A stretch of DNA of 64,000 nucleotides from Camelimonas abortus (GTDB lineage Bacteria; Pseudomonadota; Alphaproteobacteria; Rhizobiales; Beijerinckiaceae). Below are positions 1 to 9,279 of the stretch, in pieces. Every line of letters begins with the position of its first letter. Position 1 is the stretch's first letter. The notes under the pieces were generated by a model. That model saw only the letters and a program-made list of their open reading frames with translations, had not been told where the DNA came from and searched no databases. The translations under genes and the position numbers were made by a program. The DNA is taken from assembly GCF_042647165.1 (NCBI RefSeq), contig NZ_JBHRUV010000022.1. The stretch is one strand, 5' to 3'.

Positions 1-72
1 CACCACGGCACGGGACACGATCGGTAAGAATATTGTCTGTTTTGGCAAAGTTTATTTTAAAAAGGTGATGGC

Positions 73-555
73 ATGAGTTCGATTACGGTCACAATACAAT
101 CGCTGGGCCCAGACGCCGGCCGCCCGTATTATCTGGAAAACAGTCCGGGCTCCGTTACGTTTGTTCCGGAGCGCGGCTCCGGGAATGACAGGGCGCGCAC
201 GCTCTGGTATGTCCAGAACGTCAGCTCTTTGTCGCAGTTGAGTAAAGGAATTTATTTTCTTTTGCAAAATGTTTATGATCTCAGGTATCTGGTAATTGGT
301 CAAAAAGTTCCGACGCAGGTTGCGTTCGGAACATCATATTTCGCGGCGATGGCAACCGAGGGGCAAGAGGTCAAATTTGAGCCAGACGGCACGCAATTAC
401 AGACAAGCGTCGTCGGTTATATCGGTGCTCAACGCCCAGGCTCCACAAATTTCTACTATGGCGTGCAATACGCCGAGTTCAGCAACAGGATGGCCTGGAT
501 TCCCGCACCGGCGTATCCGTTCGAGCACATGTTGGTGCAGGCGTCTTCCAGTTAG
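73..555 (+). CDS. Orphan hypothetical protein, 160 aa, lower-GC
   Basis: I do not recognise this protein. It is rich in aromatic residues, Gly, Ser and Thr, has no obvious signal peptide or membrane segment, and looks like a compact all-beta protein; a beta-trefoil-like fold is only a guess from the spaced aromatic and glycine turns (LWYVQNV, GIYFLLQNV, FYYGVQY). The ATG has a good ribosome site (AAGGTGAT, about 3-8 bases upstream). Base composition and codon use are clearly more AT-rich than in nearly every other gene here, and the leader (positions 25-70) is AT-rich too, which suggests horizontal acquisition. It lies upstream of the autotransporter in the same direction, but more than 1 kb of gene-free DNA separates them, so an operon is unlikely. 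Confidence 0.7.
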   Translation: MSSITVTIQSLGPDAGRPYYLENSPGSVTFVPERGSGNDRARTLWYVQNVSSLSQLSKGIYFLLQNVYDLRYLVIGQKVPTQVAFGTSYFAAMATEGQEVKFEPDGTQLQTSVVGYIGAQRPGSTNFYYGVQYAEFSNRMAWIPAPAYPFEHMLVQASSS

Positions 556-1374
556 ATCTGCGCCCCGGTCCGGTCATGGCGCCGCTCCGCGCTCCGGCGT
601 TGGGGCGGGGGGCGCCGTGCCTGGGCCGGGCGGGCAGGCCGGTTTCCCGTCCTTCCGGCGCAGGCGCGACGCGGGATCGCCCCGCCTGCGCCGGCGCCAG
701 GCCGGCGGCGGCCAGACGCGCCGCCGCGAGGCGGGAACGGTGTCGCTGGCGAAAGCGCGAGCCGTGGCTCCGGCGCTCTCCGGAATGCTTCCGAGGGGGG
801 GCCGGCGGCGACGCCTTCCGGGCTGGCGCGCGTGGCCGCCAGAGCATGGGGCCGTCGGCCCCGGATTCGCGGGCGCCGCAAGGCGTCCGCTGACGTTCCC
901 TCGCCGGATTGGTCGCCGTCCGGACCAGACCTGTCTCCAGGCGGTTGACGTCGTCGCCGCTGAAAGCGCCTGGCGCGCGCGGCGGCGGGATAACTCCGTC
1001 CCGGGCGCGCGGCGGCGGCGCAGCCTCGCTTCTGTCCACACACCGGGAAAGCGTGGAAGACGGCGGCCGCGATGGCGGCCGGTCCGGCGCGACGCCGCGT
1101 CTTGAGCCCGGGCTGCTCCGGCTTCCGGCCAGGGGCATGGCTGCGCGACGCGGTTGCGCCGGGCGGATGCCGCGGTTCCCGCGGCTCCGTCCTGTCGCGC
1201 GCCGGCTGAACCGGGCTGGTTGCGGACCGCGGGCGCGCCAGCGTCCTGCGGCTGGGGCCGCCTGCGGCCGGCGAGGCGTCGCCTGATCCGCCTGGTCGCG
1301 GCTGGCGGCGGACGGCGCCGGCGATCACGTTACGCGCTCCCGCAGTGCGCCGCATTGCGGCTGGTTTCCATGAG

Positions 1375-1399
1375 TGATGCGCAAAAAATATGCGCGTCA
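1375..1399. promoter_or_regulatory. Imperfect inverted repeat upstream of the autotransporter
   Basis: TGATGCGC at 1375-1382 and GCGCGTCA at 1392-1399 are inverted copies with one mismatch in eight, flanking an A/T-rich spacer. This sits at the left edge of the AT-rich patch before the autotransporter frame and has the shape of an operator. No specific regulator can be named. Confidence 0.3.
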
Positions 1400-1539
1400 T
1401 CCTGAATTTCCGTCCATTTGTCCGCTCCGCCAGTCGCGACCCGGCTGGAAAACGGGCGGAAATGCGCCCGTTATGCGCAAAATGCAATAATATCCAGCGT
1501 TAAAACCATATCTCCTTTTAGAAAGGCCGCTAAAATCGC

Positions 1540-1555
1540 GCCAGTCGCTACTGGC
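1540..1555. promoter_or_regulatory. Perfect 6-bp inverted repeat upstream of the autotransporter
   Basis: GCCAGT at 1540-1545 and ACTGGC at 1550-1555 form a perfect dyad with a 4-base spacer, about 90 bases before the signal-peptide ATG at 1644. It may be an operator or a small hairpin in the leader RNA. No poly-T follows, so a terminator is unlikely. Confidence 0.3.
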
Positions 1556-1643
1556 TGCATCAGGTCTGGGGGTACAGGAGCGGGGCTTCAGGCTCTGTTG
1601 GCGTCGCCCTGTCTGGCGTCGCCTGCAACGGGCTTCTGACCTC

Positions 1644-1781
1644 ATGACCAACGACCCGCTTTCTTTCCCCCTTCCGCCAGCGCGCGCCACGCTGCGCGCG
1701 CGCCTGCGTCCCGTCGCGCTCGGCGGCGTCAGCATGGCGGCGCTGGCCCTTGGCGGCGCGTTCGCGGACCTGCGCGCCTAG
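1644..1781 (+). pseudogene. Autotransporter signal-peptide ORF ended by in-frame TAG
   Basis: A 45-codon frame starts with ATG at 1644 and ends with TAG at 1779-1781. Its product has the layout of a Sec signal peptide: a basic n-region (RATLRARLRP), a hydrophobic core (VALGGVSMAALALGG) and a plausible cleavage site after AFA, followed by DLRA. The frame is the same as that of the 2,222-codon autotransporter, whose first ATG (1800) lies 18 bases after the stop: 1800 minus 1644 is 156, or 52 codons. The stop therefore separates the export signal from the passenger. It could be a point nonsense mutation, a sequencing error or a recoded codon. The ribosome site before 1644 is weak, and an alternative ATG lies at 1734 inside the h-region. 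Confidence 0.7.
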
Positions 1782-1799
1782 GTCTTCCTTGACGGCGCC

Positions 1800-4700
1800 A
1801 TGACTCCCTATCAGCGCCGTGACGCTGGCGCGCCGGGCGGCAGCGCGGGGGAGGGCCGGAACGCGACGAACGGCCAGCGTCCCGCCGCCCTGTGGTTCAA
1901 CACTGTCGGTGCCATGGGCGGCGGCGGCGTTCTCTCCGGTCCGCTGGTCGAGGTGACCGTGGAGGGCGGCACCGGCGGCGACGCCTTCGGTCACTGGCTG
2001 CACCCCAACGGCCTGGCGGGGACCGGCGGCGCGGGCGGCGACCTCGTGCTCGTTCATGACGCCGGCGTCAGCGTCGGCCTGTCGCCGCAACCGGCGGGCG
2101 CGTCGCTGTTCCGGCTTCTGTCCCGGGGCGGCAAGGGGGGCGCTTCGGCCGTCTACGGTCTTGGCGGTTATGAATATGGCGGCTCTGGCGGGGCTGGCGG
2201 CGACGTCACCTTCACCACCGGCGCGACCATCGGCGTCTCCGGCGACAGGTTCGCCGTGCTGCGCGCCACGTCCCAGGGCGGCGACGGGCGCGGCGGCCGC
2301 CATGGCGGCGCCAGCGGCCATGTGCTTGTCGACATCCGGAAGGCAGCCGTGATTTCAACCCGGGGCCTGGCCGCGCCGGCGATCATCGCCGAGGCGCTGG
2401 GCGGCGCCGGCGGCGGGTCGGAGCACGGTCACCTCGTGCTGGTCGACGGCGGGGCCGGCGGCGCAGGCGCCGGCCAGAACGCCGGGACCGGCGTGACGGC
2501 CGGGGCGGAGCGGGCCGGCGTCAGCCTAGTCAGTTACGGCGCGATCTCGACCTTCGGCGCGCTGTCAACCGCCGTGCTGCTGCAGAACATCGGCGGCGCC
2601 GGCGCGACCGGCATGGGCGGCGGCGATGGCGGCGCGGGCGGGGCCGCCGGCGCCATCGCCGCGCAGCAGCACGGAACCATCAGCACCGAGGGCGCCTACT
2701 CCTTCGGCCTCGTGGCGCAGAGCGTCGGCGGCAGCGGCGGCGACGGCGGCCGCGGCTTCTTCACCGGCGCGCCCGGAGGGGCCGCCGGCAAGGGCGGCGC
2801 GGTGTTCATCGAGAACACGGGCGCCGTCACCACCAGCGGCGAAGGCGCCACCGCCCTTGTCGCCCAGAGCGTCGGCGGCGGCGCGGCGCTGGACGCCTTC
2901 CAGGCCCAGGCCATCCTGCCGGGCGGCGTCAAACCCCGGGAGGGCGGCGGGCTCGACGTGACCGCGGCGCCAGGCGGCGGCTCCGGCGGCAACTCCGTCG
3001 GCCTGTTCTTCTCCCGCGGCGGCCCGGGCGGCACCGGCGGCGACGGCGGCGCGGTCAGCCTGGTCAATCGCGGCCACATCGCCACCGGCGGCGAAGCCGC
3101 CTACGGCATTCTGGCGCAGAGCGTCGGCGGCAGCGGCGGCGCCGCCGGCGATTCGCTGGCCATCGGCGGCTTTCTCGCCGTCGCCATCGGCGGCAAGGGC
3201 GGCGGCGGCGGCCATGGCGGCGCCGTCAGCATCGGCTCCGACGCGGCGGCCAGAAAATTCGGGGAAGAAAGGGCGAAGGCCGTGGCGGAAGCAGCCGCAC
3301 AGCTGCCCGCAGGCCTGACGGAGGAGGCGCGCGCGGCGGCGCTGGCCCAGGCCGCCGCCGATTTCGGCGCACATTATTCCTCCATCGCCACCAGTGGCGA
3401 CAACGCCGCCGCCATCATCGCCCAGAGCATCGGCGGCGGCGGCGGTTCCGGCGGCTCCTCCATCGCCGCCTCGGCGGGCTACCTCGGCGCGGTGTCGGTG
3501 GCCATCGGCGGCGCGGGCGGCAAGGGCGGCGACGGCGGCTCCGGCGGCGCCGTGACGGCGCGCAACGTCAACGCCATCGTGACGACCGGCGCCAGCGCCA
3601 CGGGCATTGACGCGCTGAGCGTCGGCGGCGGAGGCGGCTCGGGCGGCAACGCCTTCAGCTATGCGCTGGCGCTGCAGACCACCGCCATGCCGTCCATCGA
3701 CGTCAGCGTGACTGTGGGCGGCAAGGGCGGCGCCGGCGGCGCGGTCACGGTCATGAACAGCGACCGCATACAGACCGGGGGCGTGGCCGCCGCCGGCGTC
3801 AGCGCCATGAGCGTCGGCGGCGGCGGCGGCAAGGCCGGCGACGCGGCGTCCGTGGCCGGGCTGATGAGCTTCTATTTCAACGCCGCCCTGCCGGTCACCA
3901 TCGGCGGCTCTGGCGGCGACGGCGGCGCGGGCGGGGCCGTGACCGTGGAGAACGCCGGGCGCATCGAGACCCTCAACCAGTTCTCGAACGCCATCGACGC
4001 CAGCAGCATCGGCGGCGGCGGCGGCGCCGGCAATATCGCGGACACCGCTGCGGACACCGGCGCCGGCTATACCGGCGTGGCCTCGGACACGCTGAACGCG
4101 CTTGTGGGCCTGCTGCCCATCGCCAAGGCCGTCACCGCCAACATCACCATCGGCGGTTCGGGCGGCGGCGGCGGCGCCGGCGGCGCGGTCACCATCACCA
4201 ACAGCGGCGCGCTCGTCACCCGCGGCAGCAATTCCGCCGGCGTGGCCGCCTACAGCATCGGCGGCGGCGGCGGCGCCGGCGGCGCGGGCACCATCACCAA
4301 CAGCGGCGCGCTCGTCACCCGCGGCAGCAATTCCGCCGGCGTGGCCGCCTACAGCATCGGCGGCGGCGGTGGTTCGGGCGGGGGCTTCCAGGGCGGCGGC
4401 AAGGGCCATCTCGCCGGCAACCTGCGCATCGGCGGCTCGGGCGGCAAGGGCGGCGCCGGCGGCGCGGTCAAGGTGACCAATGCGGACGGCGCGACCATCG
4501 TCACGGAGGAGGCGGGCTCGCACGGCGTGTTCGCCCAGTCGGTCGGCGGCGGCGGCGGCAATGGCGGAACCTTCACCGGCAAGCGCAAGAGCGCCGCGAT
4601 CAGCGCCATCGGCGCCGGGAAGCAGAACTGGCTGGCCGTTGGCATGAAGCTGTTCGGAGAACTGGGGAAGGTCAGCGACGTTCGCAAGCTCGCCTTCCCG

Positions 4701-7700
4701 GACAGGGCGCCCGAACAGCGGCCGGGCGAGACGGACGAGGCGTTCCAGCAGCGGCGGGGCGAATATGAGGAGGCGCGCCGCCTGCGCAACGAAAACGCCG
4801 GCAAGGGCTTCTCCCTGCAGGGGCTCATGACCGGCGCCAAGCGCCTCACCATCCTGGTGAAGGCCGTCCAGTCCATCATCAGCCGGCAGGAGCAGATCGA
4901 GAAGCTGCAGAAGGATCGCGCCGGCAAGACCGGCGCGGCCCTCGCCGCCATTGACGACGAGATCGCCCGCCTGCGCGCGTTGCAGGTGGCCGACGGCCTC
5001 GACGGCGGCCTGACCCTCGCCCTCAACGTCTACAAGGAGAAGCTGAAGGGCGTGGTGAAGGAGATGGGCGTCGGCCTCGCGGCCAGGAACGCGAAGAGAG
5101 GCGGTTCGCTGCAGGCGTGGGAGGATGACTATCCGTCCGCCTCGCTGAACCTGTCCATCGGCGGGGCCGGCGGGGAGGGCGGCGCCGGCGGGGCGGTGAC
5201 GGTGGTCAACAACGGCCGCATCAGCACGAAGGGCGAGGTGGCCTACGGTGTGTTCGCCCAGTCGGTGGGCGGCGGCGGCGGCGCCGGCGGCGCGGGCTTC
5301 GCCACCGGCGAGAACCAGGTGAACGTCAACGTCGCCATAGGCCGCAACGGCGCCGGCGGCGGCGCCGGCGGCCGTGTCGAGGTCCGCAACAGCCGGTCCG
5401 TCGCCACCACGGGCGACATGGCGTTCGGCCTGCTGGCCCAGTCGGTGGGCGGCGGCGGCGGCGCCGGCGGCCGTGTCGAGGTCCGCAACAGCCGGTCCGT
5501 CGCCACCACGGGCGACATGGCGTTCGGCCTGCTGGCCCAGTCGGTGGGCGGCGGCGGCGGCTTGGGCGGCGCCTCCAGCGCCGAAAACGCCATCTCGGCG
5601 TCGCTCAACGTCACCGTGGGCGGCGATGGCGGCGCCAGCGGCGCCGGCGGCGAGGTCGTGGTGGTCAACAGCGGCGAGGTCACCACCGCGGGCGTCGACG
5701 CCCATGCCGTCGTCGCCCAGTCAGTCGGCGGCGGCGGCGTGTTTTTCAACAATCTCAAGAGCCCGCGCGAGCTGGAGCTGGAGCGCCAGAAGGAGGACGC
5801 GGCCCGGGCCAGCCGGGGCGCCGGCGCGCTCACCAGGGAGGAGCAGGAGCTGGTGGCGGCGACGGACGAGGCCGTCGGGCTGATACAGAGCTTCGTCAAC
5901 TGGATCGCGGGCGATCCGCAGGCGGCGGGCGACGCGGGCATTGACCGCTGGGCCACCGTTCTGCCCACGCCGTCCGTCAACGTGTCGTTCGGCGGCAATG
6001 GCCGGGCCGGCGGCAAGGGCGGCGGCGTGAAGGTCACGCATACGGGCGCGATCGCCACCGGCGGCGAAGGGGCGTTCGGCATTTTCGCCCAGTCGGTCGG
6101 CGGCGGCGGCGGCCTTGGGGCCAACGCCAGCCACGGCGGCCTGCTCAGCGCCAGCTGGACAGTCGGCGGCAGGGGCGGCGCCGCCGGCGACGCAGGCGCC
6201 GTCGACATCAGGCTCGGCGGCGGATCGTCGGTCGTCACCGGCGGCGACGGCGCCCACGCCATCTTCGCCCAGTCGATCGGCGGCGGCGGCGGCTATGGCG
6301 GCGCCGCCCGCAGCCTGGTCATGCCCGATTTCGTCAATGCCGGCGGTTCCAGCGGCAATGGCGGGAACATCGTCATCCGCACCGGCGGGCCGACGGAACG
6401 GACGACCATCATCACCACCGGCGTCAAGGCGCACGGCGTTTTCGCCCAGTCGATCGGCGGCGGCGGCGGCATGGTGGCCAACCTGCTGGGCCCGGAGATC
6501 ATGAACTCCACCGCCATGGAGCGGCCGCAGGCGCGGGGCAGCGCCGGTATGGTGACCATTGACACCGCCGGCGTCATTTCCGCGACGGGGCTGCACTCTT
6601 ACGGCATTTACGTACAGGGCGGCGTGCAGAAGACAGACGGCTCCATCGCCAGCGGCGCCGGCGGCGGGCTGGTTTCGATCACCTATGCGGGCGTCATCAC
6701 GGGCGGCGCCGGCGAAGGAGCCGCCATCCGCGCCGACACGCCCGCGCGCACCCACATCGAGATCAGGAGCGGCTCGCGCATTGAGGCCGCGTCCGGCAAG
6801 GCCATCCTCACCCCGCTGGGCAGCGCCCTCATCATCAATCACGGCGCCGTCATCGGCGACGTTCTCGCCAACGCCGCCGAGTTCCGAAACATGCCCGGCG
6901 CGCTCTACCAGAGCGTTCCGGGCGGCCAGCTCAAACTGGGCGCGACGCACGACGGCGTGTTTCCCCTGTTCATCAACGCCGGCGTCTTCAACGTCGGCGG
7001 CAGCGGCGTCATCGCCACCACGACGGTGGCAGGCGATTACCGGCAGGATCCTGGCGGCGTGCTGGCCATCGACATCTCGCCGGCGCCCGGAACGTCCGGG
7101 CTCCGCAGCGACCTGCTGCGCGTGCTGCGCAGCGCCGGCTTCCATGGCCAGACCCATGTGCAGCCCAATGCGCTCACCTTCCTGCTGCCGGGGTCTTACG
7201 TGTTCGTGGAGGCCGACGGCGGAATCTCGGGCGCGCCCCAGGTGACCGGCGCGCCCGAAGTCGCCGTGCCGGTGACCTGGACGGTGGAGCCGCGCAACCT
7301 GCGGACGATCGGCCGCCTGACGCTGCCGACGCAGCTGTCGCTGAGCCCGCATGCGGACTTCACCCGCCCGCGGGGCGTGCTCCTGACCCCCGACCAGCAG
7401 GGCGTGGCCAATACCGTGCAGGCCGCCTGGGAGGCCGCCTCGACGGCCCAGGGCGCGGTGTTCCCGCGCCTGCTCGGCATTGTCTCGCCGGTGGACTATG
7501 CGCGCTCGCTTGACGAAATGAGCGCCCAGGAGAAGGAGGCGGCCAGCTCGATGACGGCCATCGGCGCCCGCGTCGGCCTGCGCGCGCCGCTGAGCTGCCC
7601 GGCCTTTTCCGGAACCGGCGTGATGCTCAGCGAAAACGAGTGCCTGTGGGGGCAGATCCAGGGCGGCGTCGCCCACATGGCCACCAGCCACGCCGAGTAT

Positions 7701-8468
7701 GGCTACCGCGTCAGCACGCTGTCTTACCGCTTCGGCGGCCAGAAGGAGGTGCGGCCCGACTGGTTCCTCGGTTTTTCCGCCGCCTACAGCCAGGGCAGCG
7801 CGACCCATCGCGACGACATCGCCGGCGGCCAGTCGGAGACCTATGAGGGCTCCGTCGCGCTCAAGCGGCAGATCGGCCCCTGGACCTTCGCGGCCTCGGC
7901 GACGGCGGGCTCCGGCTGGCATCGCAGCGCCCGCCTCGTGTCGCTTGGCGGCGCCCAGGCGGTGGCGCGCTCGAAGCAGCAGAACGTCTTCGCGGGCCTC
8001 CGTCTGCGGGGCGCCTATGAGTTCGCGTTAGGCTCCTGGTATGTGAAGCCTTACGTCGATTTCGACGCGCTTTACGTGCGCAGCCCCGCCTATTCGGAGT
8101 GGGGCGCGCCGGGCTTCAACCTCGACGTGCGGCGCTCCAGCCAGGGGGTGTTCGCCGTCAGCCCGAACGTCGAGGTCGGCGGCCGCATTGACCTTGACGG
8201 CGGTTACTGGATGCGGCCGTACGGGGTGGTTGGGTTCACGCTGCTGTCGTCCGACGAATCGTCATCGATCGCGCGGCTGCAGGGGGCGCCGGCCGGCGTC
8301 GGGGCGTTCCGGACGGCCTCGCGCCTGCCGTATCGCCTGCTCGACATGGGTTTTGGCCTGCAGGTCGCGGCGGACAACGGCATGGAGCTGACGGCGGAAT
8401 ATCAGGCGAGCATGGCCCATGACTTCATCGCGCACCGGGGCGGCGCCAAGTTCGTGATAAAGTTCTGA
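1800..8468 (+). CDS. Giant glycine-rich autotransporter (type Va), separated from its signal peptide
   Basis: This large surface protein consists of a beta-helix passenger and a C-terminal outer-membrane barrel. The passenger (residues about 40-1650) is built from dozens of degenerate units that pair NxGxIxTxG with GxxAQSxGGGGGxGG, as in alphaproteobacterial autotransporter adhesins. Three non-glycine, helix-prone insertions interrupt it near residues 480-530, 923-1117 and 1315-1389. The last 300 or so residues alternate aromatic and polar residues and end in Phe (AKFVIKF), as barrel domains do. Starting at 1800 gives no signal peptide; the export signal is in the same frame upstream (1644) behind a TAG, so as written the product could not be secreted. 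The passenger carries two exact 99-bp tandem duplications. Adhesion or autoaggregation is inferred from the family. Confidence 0.85.
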   Translation: MTPYQRRDAGAPGGSAGEGRNATNGQRPAALWFNTVGAMGGGGVLSGPLVEVTVEGGTGGDAFGHWLHPNGLAGTGGAGGDLVLVHDAGVSVGLSPQPAGASLFRLLSRGGKGGASAVYGLGGYEYGGSGGAGGDVTFTTGATIGVSGDRFAVLRATSQGGDGRGGRHGGASGHVLVDIRKAAVISTRGLAAPAIIAEALGGAGGGSEHGHLVLVDGGAGGAGAGQNAGTGVTAGAERAGVSLVSYGAISTFGALSTAVLLQNIGGAGATGMGGGDGGAGGAAGAIAAQQHGTISTEGAYSFGLVAQSVGGSGGDGGRGFFTGAPGGAAGKGGAVFIENTGAVTTSGEGATALVAQSVGGGAALDAFQAQAILPGGVKPREGGGLDVTAAPGGGSGGNSVGLFFSRGGPGGTGGDGGAVSLVNRGHIATGGEAAYGILAQSVGGSGGAAGDSLAIGGFLAVAIGGKGGGGGHGGAVSIGSDAAARKFGEERAKAVAEAAAQLPAGLTEEARAAALAQAAADFGAHYSSIATSGDNAAAIIAQSIGGGGGSGGSSIAASAGYLGAVSVAIGGAGGKGGDGGSGGAVTARNVNAIVTTGASATGIDALSVGGGGGSGGNAFSYALALQTTAMPSIDVSVTVGGKGGAGGAVTVMNSDRIQTGGVAAAGVSAMSVGGGGGKAGDAASVAGLMSFYFNAALPVTIGGSGGDGGAGGAVTVENAGRIETLNQFSNAIDASSIGGGGGAGNIADTAADTGAGYTGVASDTLNALVGLLPIAKAVTANITIGGSGGGGGAGGAVTITNSGALVTRGSNSAGVAAYSIGGGGGAGGAGTITNSGALVTRGSNSAGVAAYSIGGGGGSGGGFQGGGKGHLAGNLRIGGSGGKGGAGGAVKVTNADGATIVTEEAGSHGVFAQSVGGGGGNGGTFTGKRKSAAISAIGAGKQNWLAVGMKLFGELGKVSDVRKLAFPDRAPEQRPGETDEAFQQRRGEYEEARRLRNENAGKGFSLQGLMTGAKRLTILVKAVQSIISRQEQIEKLQKDRAGKTGAALAAIDDEIARLRALQVADGLDGGLTLALNVYKEKLKGVVKEMGVGLAARNAKRGGSLQAWEDDYPSASLNLSIGGAGGEGGAGGAVTVVNNGRISTKGEVAYGVFAQSVGGGGGAGGAGFATGENQVNVNVAIGRNGAGGGAGGRVEVRNSRSVATTGDMAFGLLAQSVGGGGGAGGRVEVRNSRSVATTGDMAFGLLAQSVGGGGGLGGASSAENAISASLNVTVGGDGGASGAGGEVVVVNSGEVTTAGVDAHAVVAQSVGGGGVFFNNLKSPRELELERQKEDAARASRGAGALTREEQELVAATDEAVGLIQSFVNWIAGDPQAAGDAGIDRWATVLPTPSVNVSFGGNGRAGGKGGGVKVTHTGAIATGGEGAFGIFAQSVGGGGGLGANASHGGLLSASWTVGGRGGAAGDAGAVDIRLGGGSSVVTGGDGAHAIFAQSIGGGGGYGGAARSLVMPDFVNAGGSSGNGGNIVIRTGGPTERTTIITTGVKAHGVFAQSIGGGGGMVANLLGPEIMNSTAMERPQARGSAGMVTIDTAGVISATGLHSYGIYVQGGVQKTDGSIASGAGGGLVSITYAGVITGGAGEGAAIRADTPARTHIEIRSGSRIEAASGKAILTPLGSALIINHGAVIGDVLANAAEFRNMPGALYQSVPGGQLKLGATHDGVFPLFINAGVFNVGGSGVIATTTVAGDYRQDPGGVLAIDISPAPGTSGLRSDLLRVLRSAGFHGQTHVQPNALTFLLPGSYVFVEADGGISGAPQVTGAPEVAVPVTWTVEPRNLRTIGRLTLPTQLSLSPHADFTRPRGVLLTPDQQGVANTVQAAWEAASTAQGAVFPRLLGIVSPVDYARSLDEMSAQEKEAASSMTAIGARVGLRAPLSCPAFSGTGVMLSENECLWGQIQGGVAHMATSHAEYGYRVSTLSYRFGGQKEVRPDWFLGFSAAYSQGSATHRDDIAGGQSETYEGSVALKRQIGPWTFAASATAGSGWHRSARLVSLGGAQAVARSKQQNVFAGLRLRGAYEFALGSWYVKPYVDFDALYVRSPAYSEWGAPGFNLDVRRSSQGVFAVSPNVEVGGRIDLDGGYWMRPYGVVGFTLLSSDESSSIARLQGAPAGVGAFRTASRLPYRLLDMGFGLQVAADNGMELTAEYQASMAHDFIAHRGGAKFVIKF
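4191..4388 (+). repeat. 99-bp tandem duplication in the autotransporter passenger
   Basis: A segment beginning with ACCATCACCAACAGC at 4191 recurs at 4290, an offset of 99 bases (33 codons), with essentially identical DNA. Each copy encodes one passenger unit (TITNSGALVTRGSNSAG followed by a poly-glycine turn). The third positions match as well as the protein, so the duplication is recent and in frame. Confidence 0.85.
5371..5568 (+). repeat. Second 99-bp tandem duplication in the passenger
   Basis: GCCGTGTCGAGGTCCGC at 5371 recurs at 5470, again exactly 99 bases apart, with identical DNA through the unit (RVEVRNSRSVATTGDMAFG, then the AQSVGGGGG turn). The shared 33-codon period shows that one passenger coil unit is the duplicating module. 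Confidence 0.85.
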
Positions 8469-9279
8469 ACGGCGCGCGGCGGTCCGGGCGCGGCAGGCCC
8501 TGTGTCTCCGCGTCTGCGGGGCGGGCGCCGGCGCCAGCCGCCGCCGCGGGACCGCCGCCCACGGACAGCGGGCGCACGCCGCGAGCGCGCTCACGTGACG
8601 CCCGGCGTCCTCGCGGATCGCCGCCAGGTCATGGCGGCTGCGGACCGGCGCGTCGCCCACATCCGCCGCCCGCAGCTTCGCCGCCGGAACCAGCCCCCGG
8701 AACCAGCCCAAGGTCTGCAGGGCCCGATGCGCCCGGTCATCCGCACGGCCCGTGACCCGAAACGCGCCCCGGAGCGGCTGGTGCGCCGGCGCCGGCGGGA
8801 ACGCCCGCCGCGGCGACGTCGGGCCCGGCGCCGCCGGCCATGTCGCGACCGGGATCGCGGCCGGGCGGCGACAGGACCGGAGAGGGCGGCCTGCCTGCGT
8901 CTCCTGTTCCCGGCCGTTCAATGACGCGGCGGAATTCCGGACCGTGAATGTCCGCCGCGCGCCTGTCCTGATATTTCCGGCGAAGACGCGCCAGCCGCCC
9001 GTTATCCATGGCGCTCCTCCATCGCGGGTCCGTCTTTCGCTGTCCGGGTCCGGGCCCGCGTCCGGGCGGCCGGCGGCCCGGCTTTCGCGCCCGCGGACGC
9101 CGACAGCGTGGGGCTCGCCGTGGCGCAACGGCGGCGCAGGCCGGGTCCGGACCCGGTCAGCGCCGAGGGGCGCATGGCTCCGGCCTGCGAGGCCGCCGGG
9201 CGCGCCGCGCGGTCGCCGCCTCCTGTCCCCGGTCGCCAGAGGCCGCCCCCAGGGCCCGCCCCGTCATGCGCGCAGGTGT
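8469..9279. other. Gene-poor region, possibly a decayed gene on the minus strand
   Basis: About 810 bp without a gene I can name. On the minus strand, one frame around 8500-8760 reads as protein-like with strong GC at third positions (for example HRALQTLGWFRGLVP), and another frame starts with ATG at 9009 (MDNGRLARLRRKYQDRR). Neither frame is whole nor matches a family I know. This may be a frameshifted remnant or chance open frames in GC-rich DNA. Confidence 0.3.

Larger units (their letters stand above)
556..1643. other. Gene-poor region upstream of the autotransporter
   Basis: About 1.1 kb without a convincing gene. Positions 556-1370 are extremely GC-rich; the long open frames there on both strands are Arg/Pro/Ala-rich and look like composition artefacts. 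Positions 1371-1560 are distinctly more AT-rich and hold two dyad elements annotated separately, so this is the likely promoter region for the downstream signal-peptide and autotransporter reading frame. Confidence 0.5.

Noticed and set aside
2565..5705. A 1,046-codon open frame on the minus strand inside the autotransporter
   Set aside because: It is antisense to the glycine-rich repeats, has Ala/Asp/His-rich repetitive content that mirrors them, and no domain. GC-rich repeats keep the opposite strand open.
2700..6480. CRISPR-like regular repeats
   Set aside because: The repeated GGCGGCGGCGGC blocks are codons for glycine turns inside an open frame, with irregular spacing and no cas genes.
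1800..7000. PE_PGRS-like protein
   Set aside because: The Gly-rich repeats look similar, but the C-terminal outer-membrane barrel ending in Phe and the AQSxGGGGG/NxGxIxTxG units belong to Gram-negative autotransporters.
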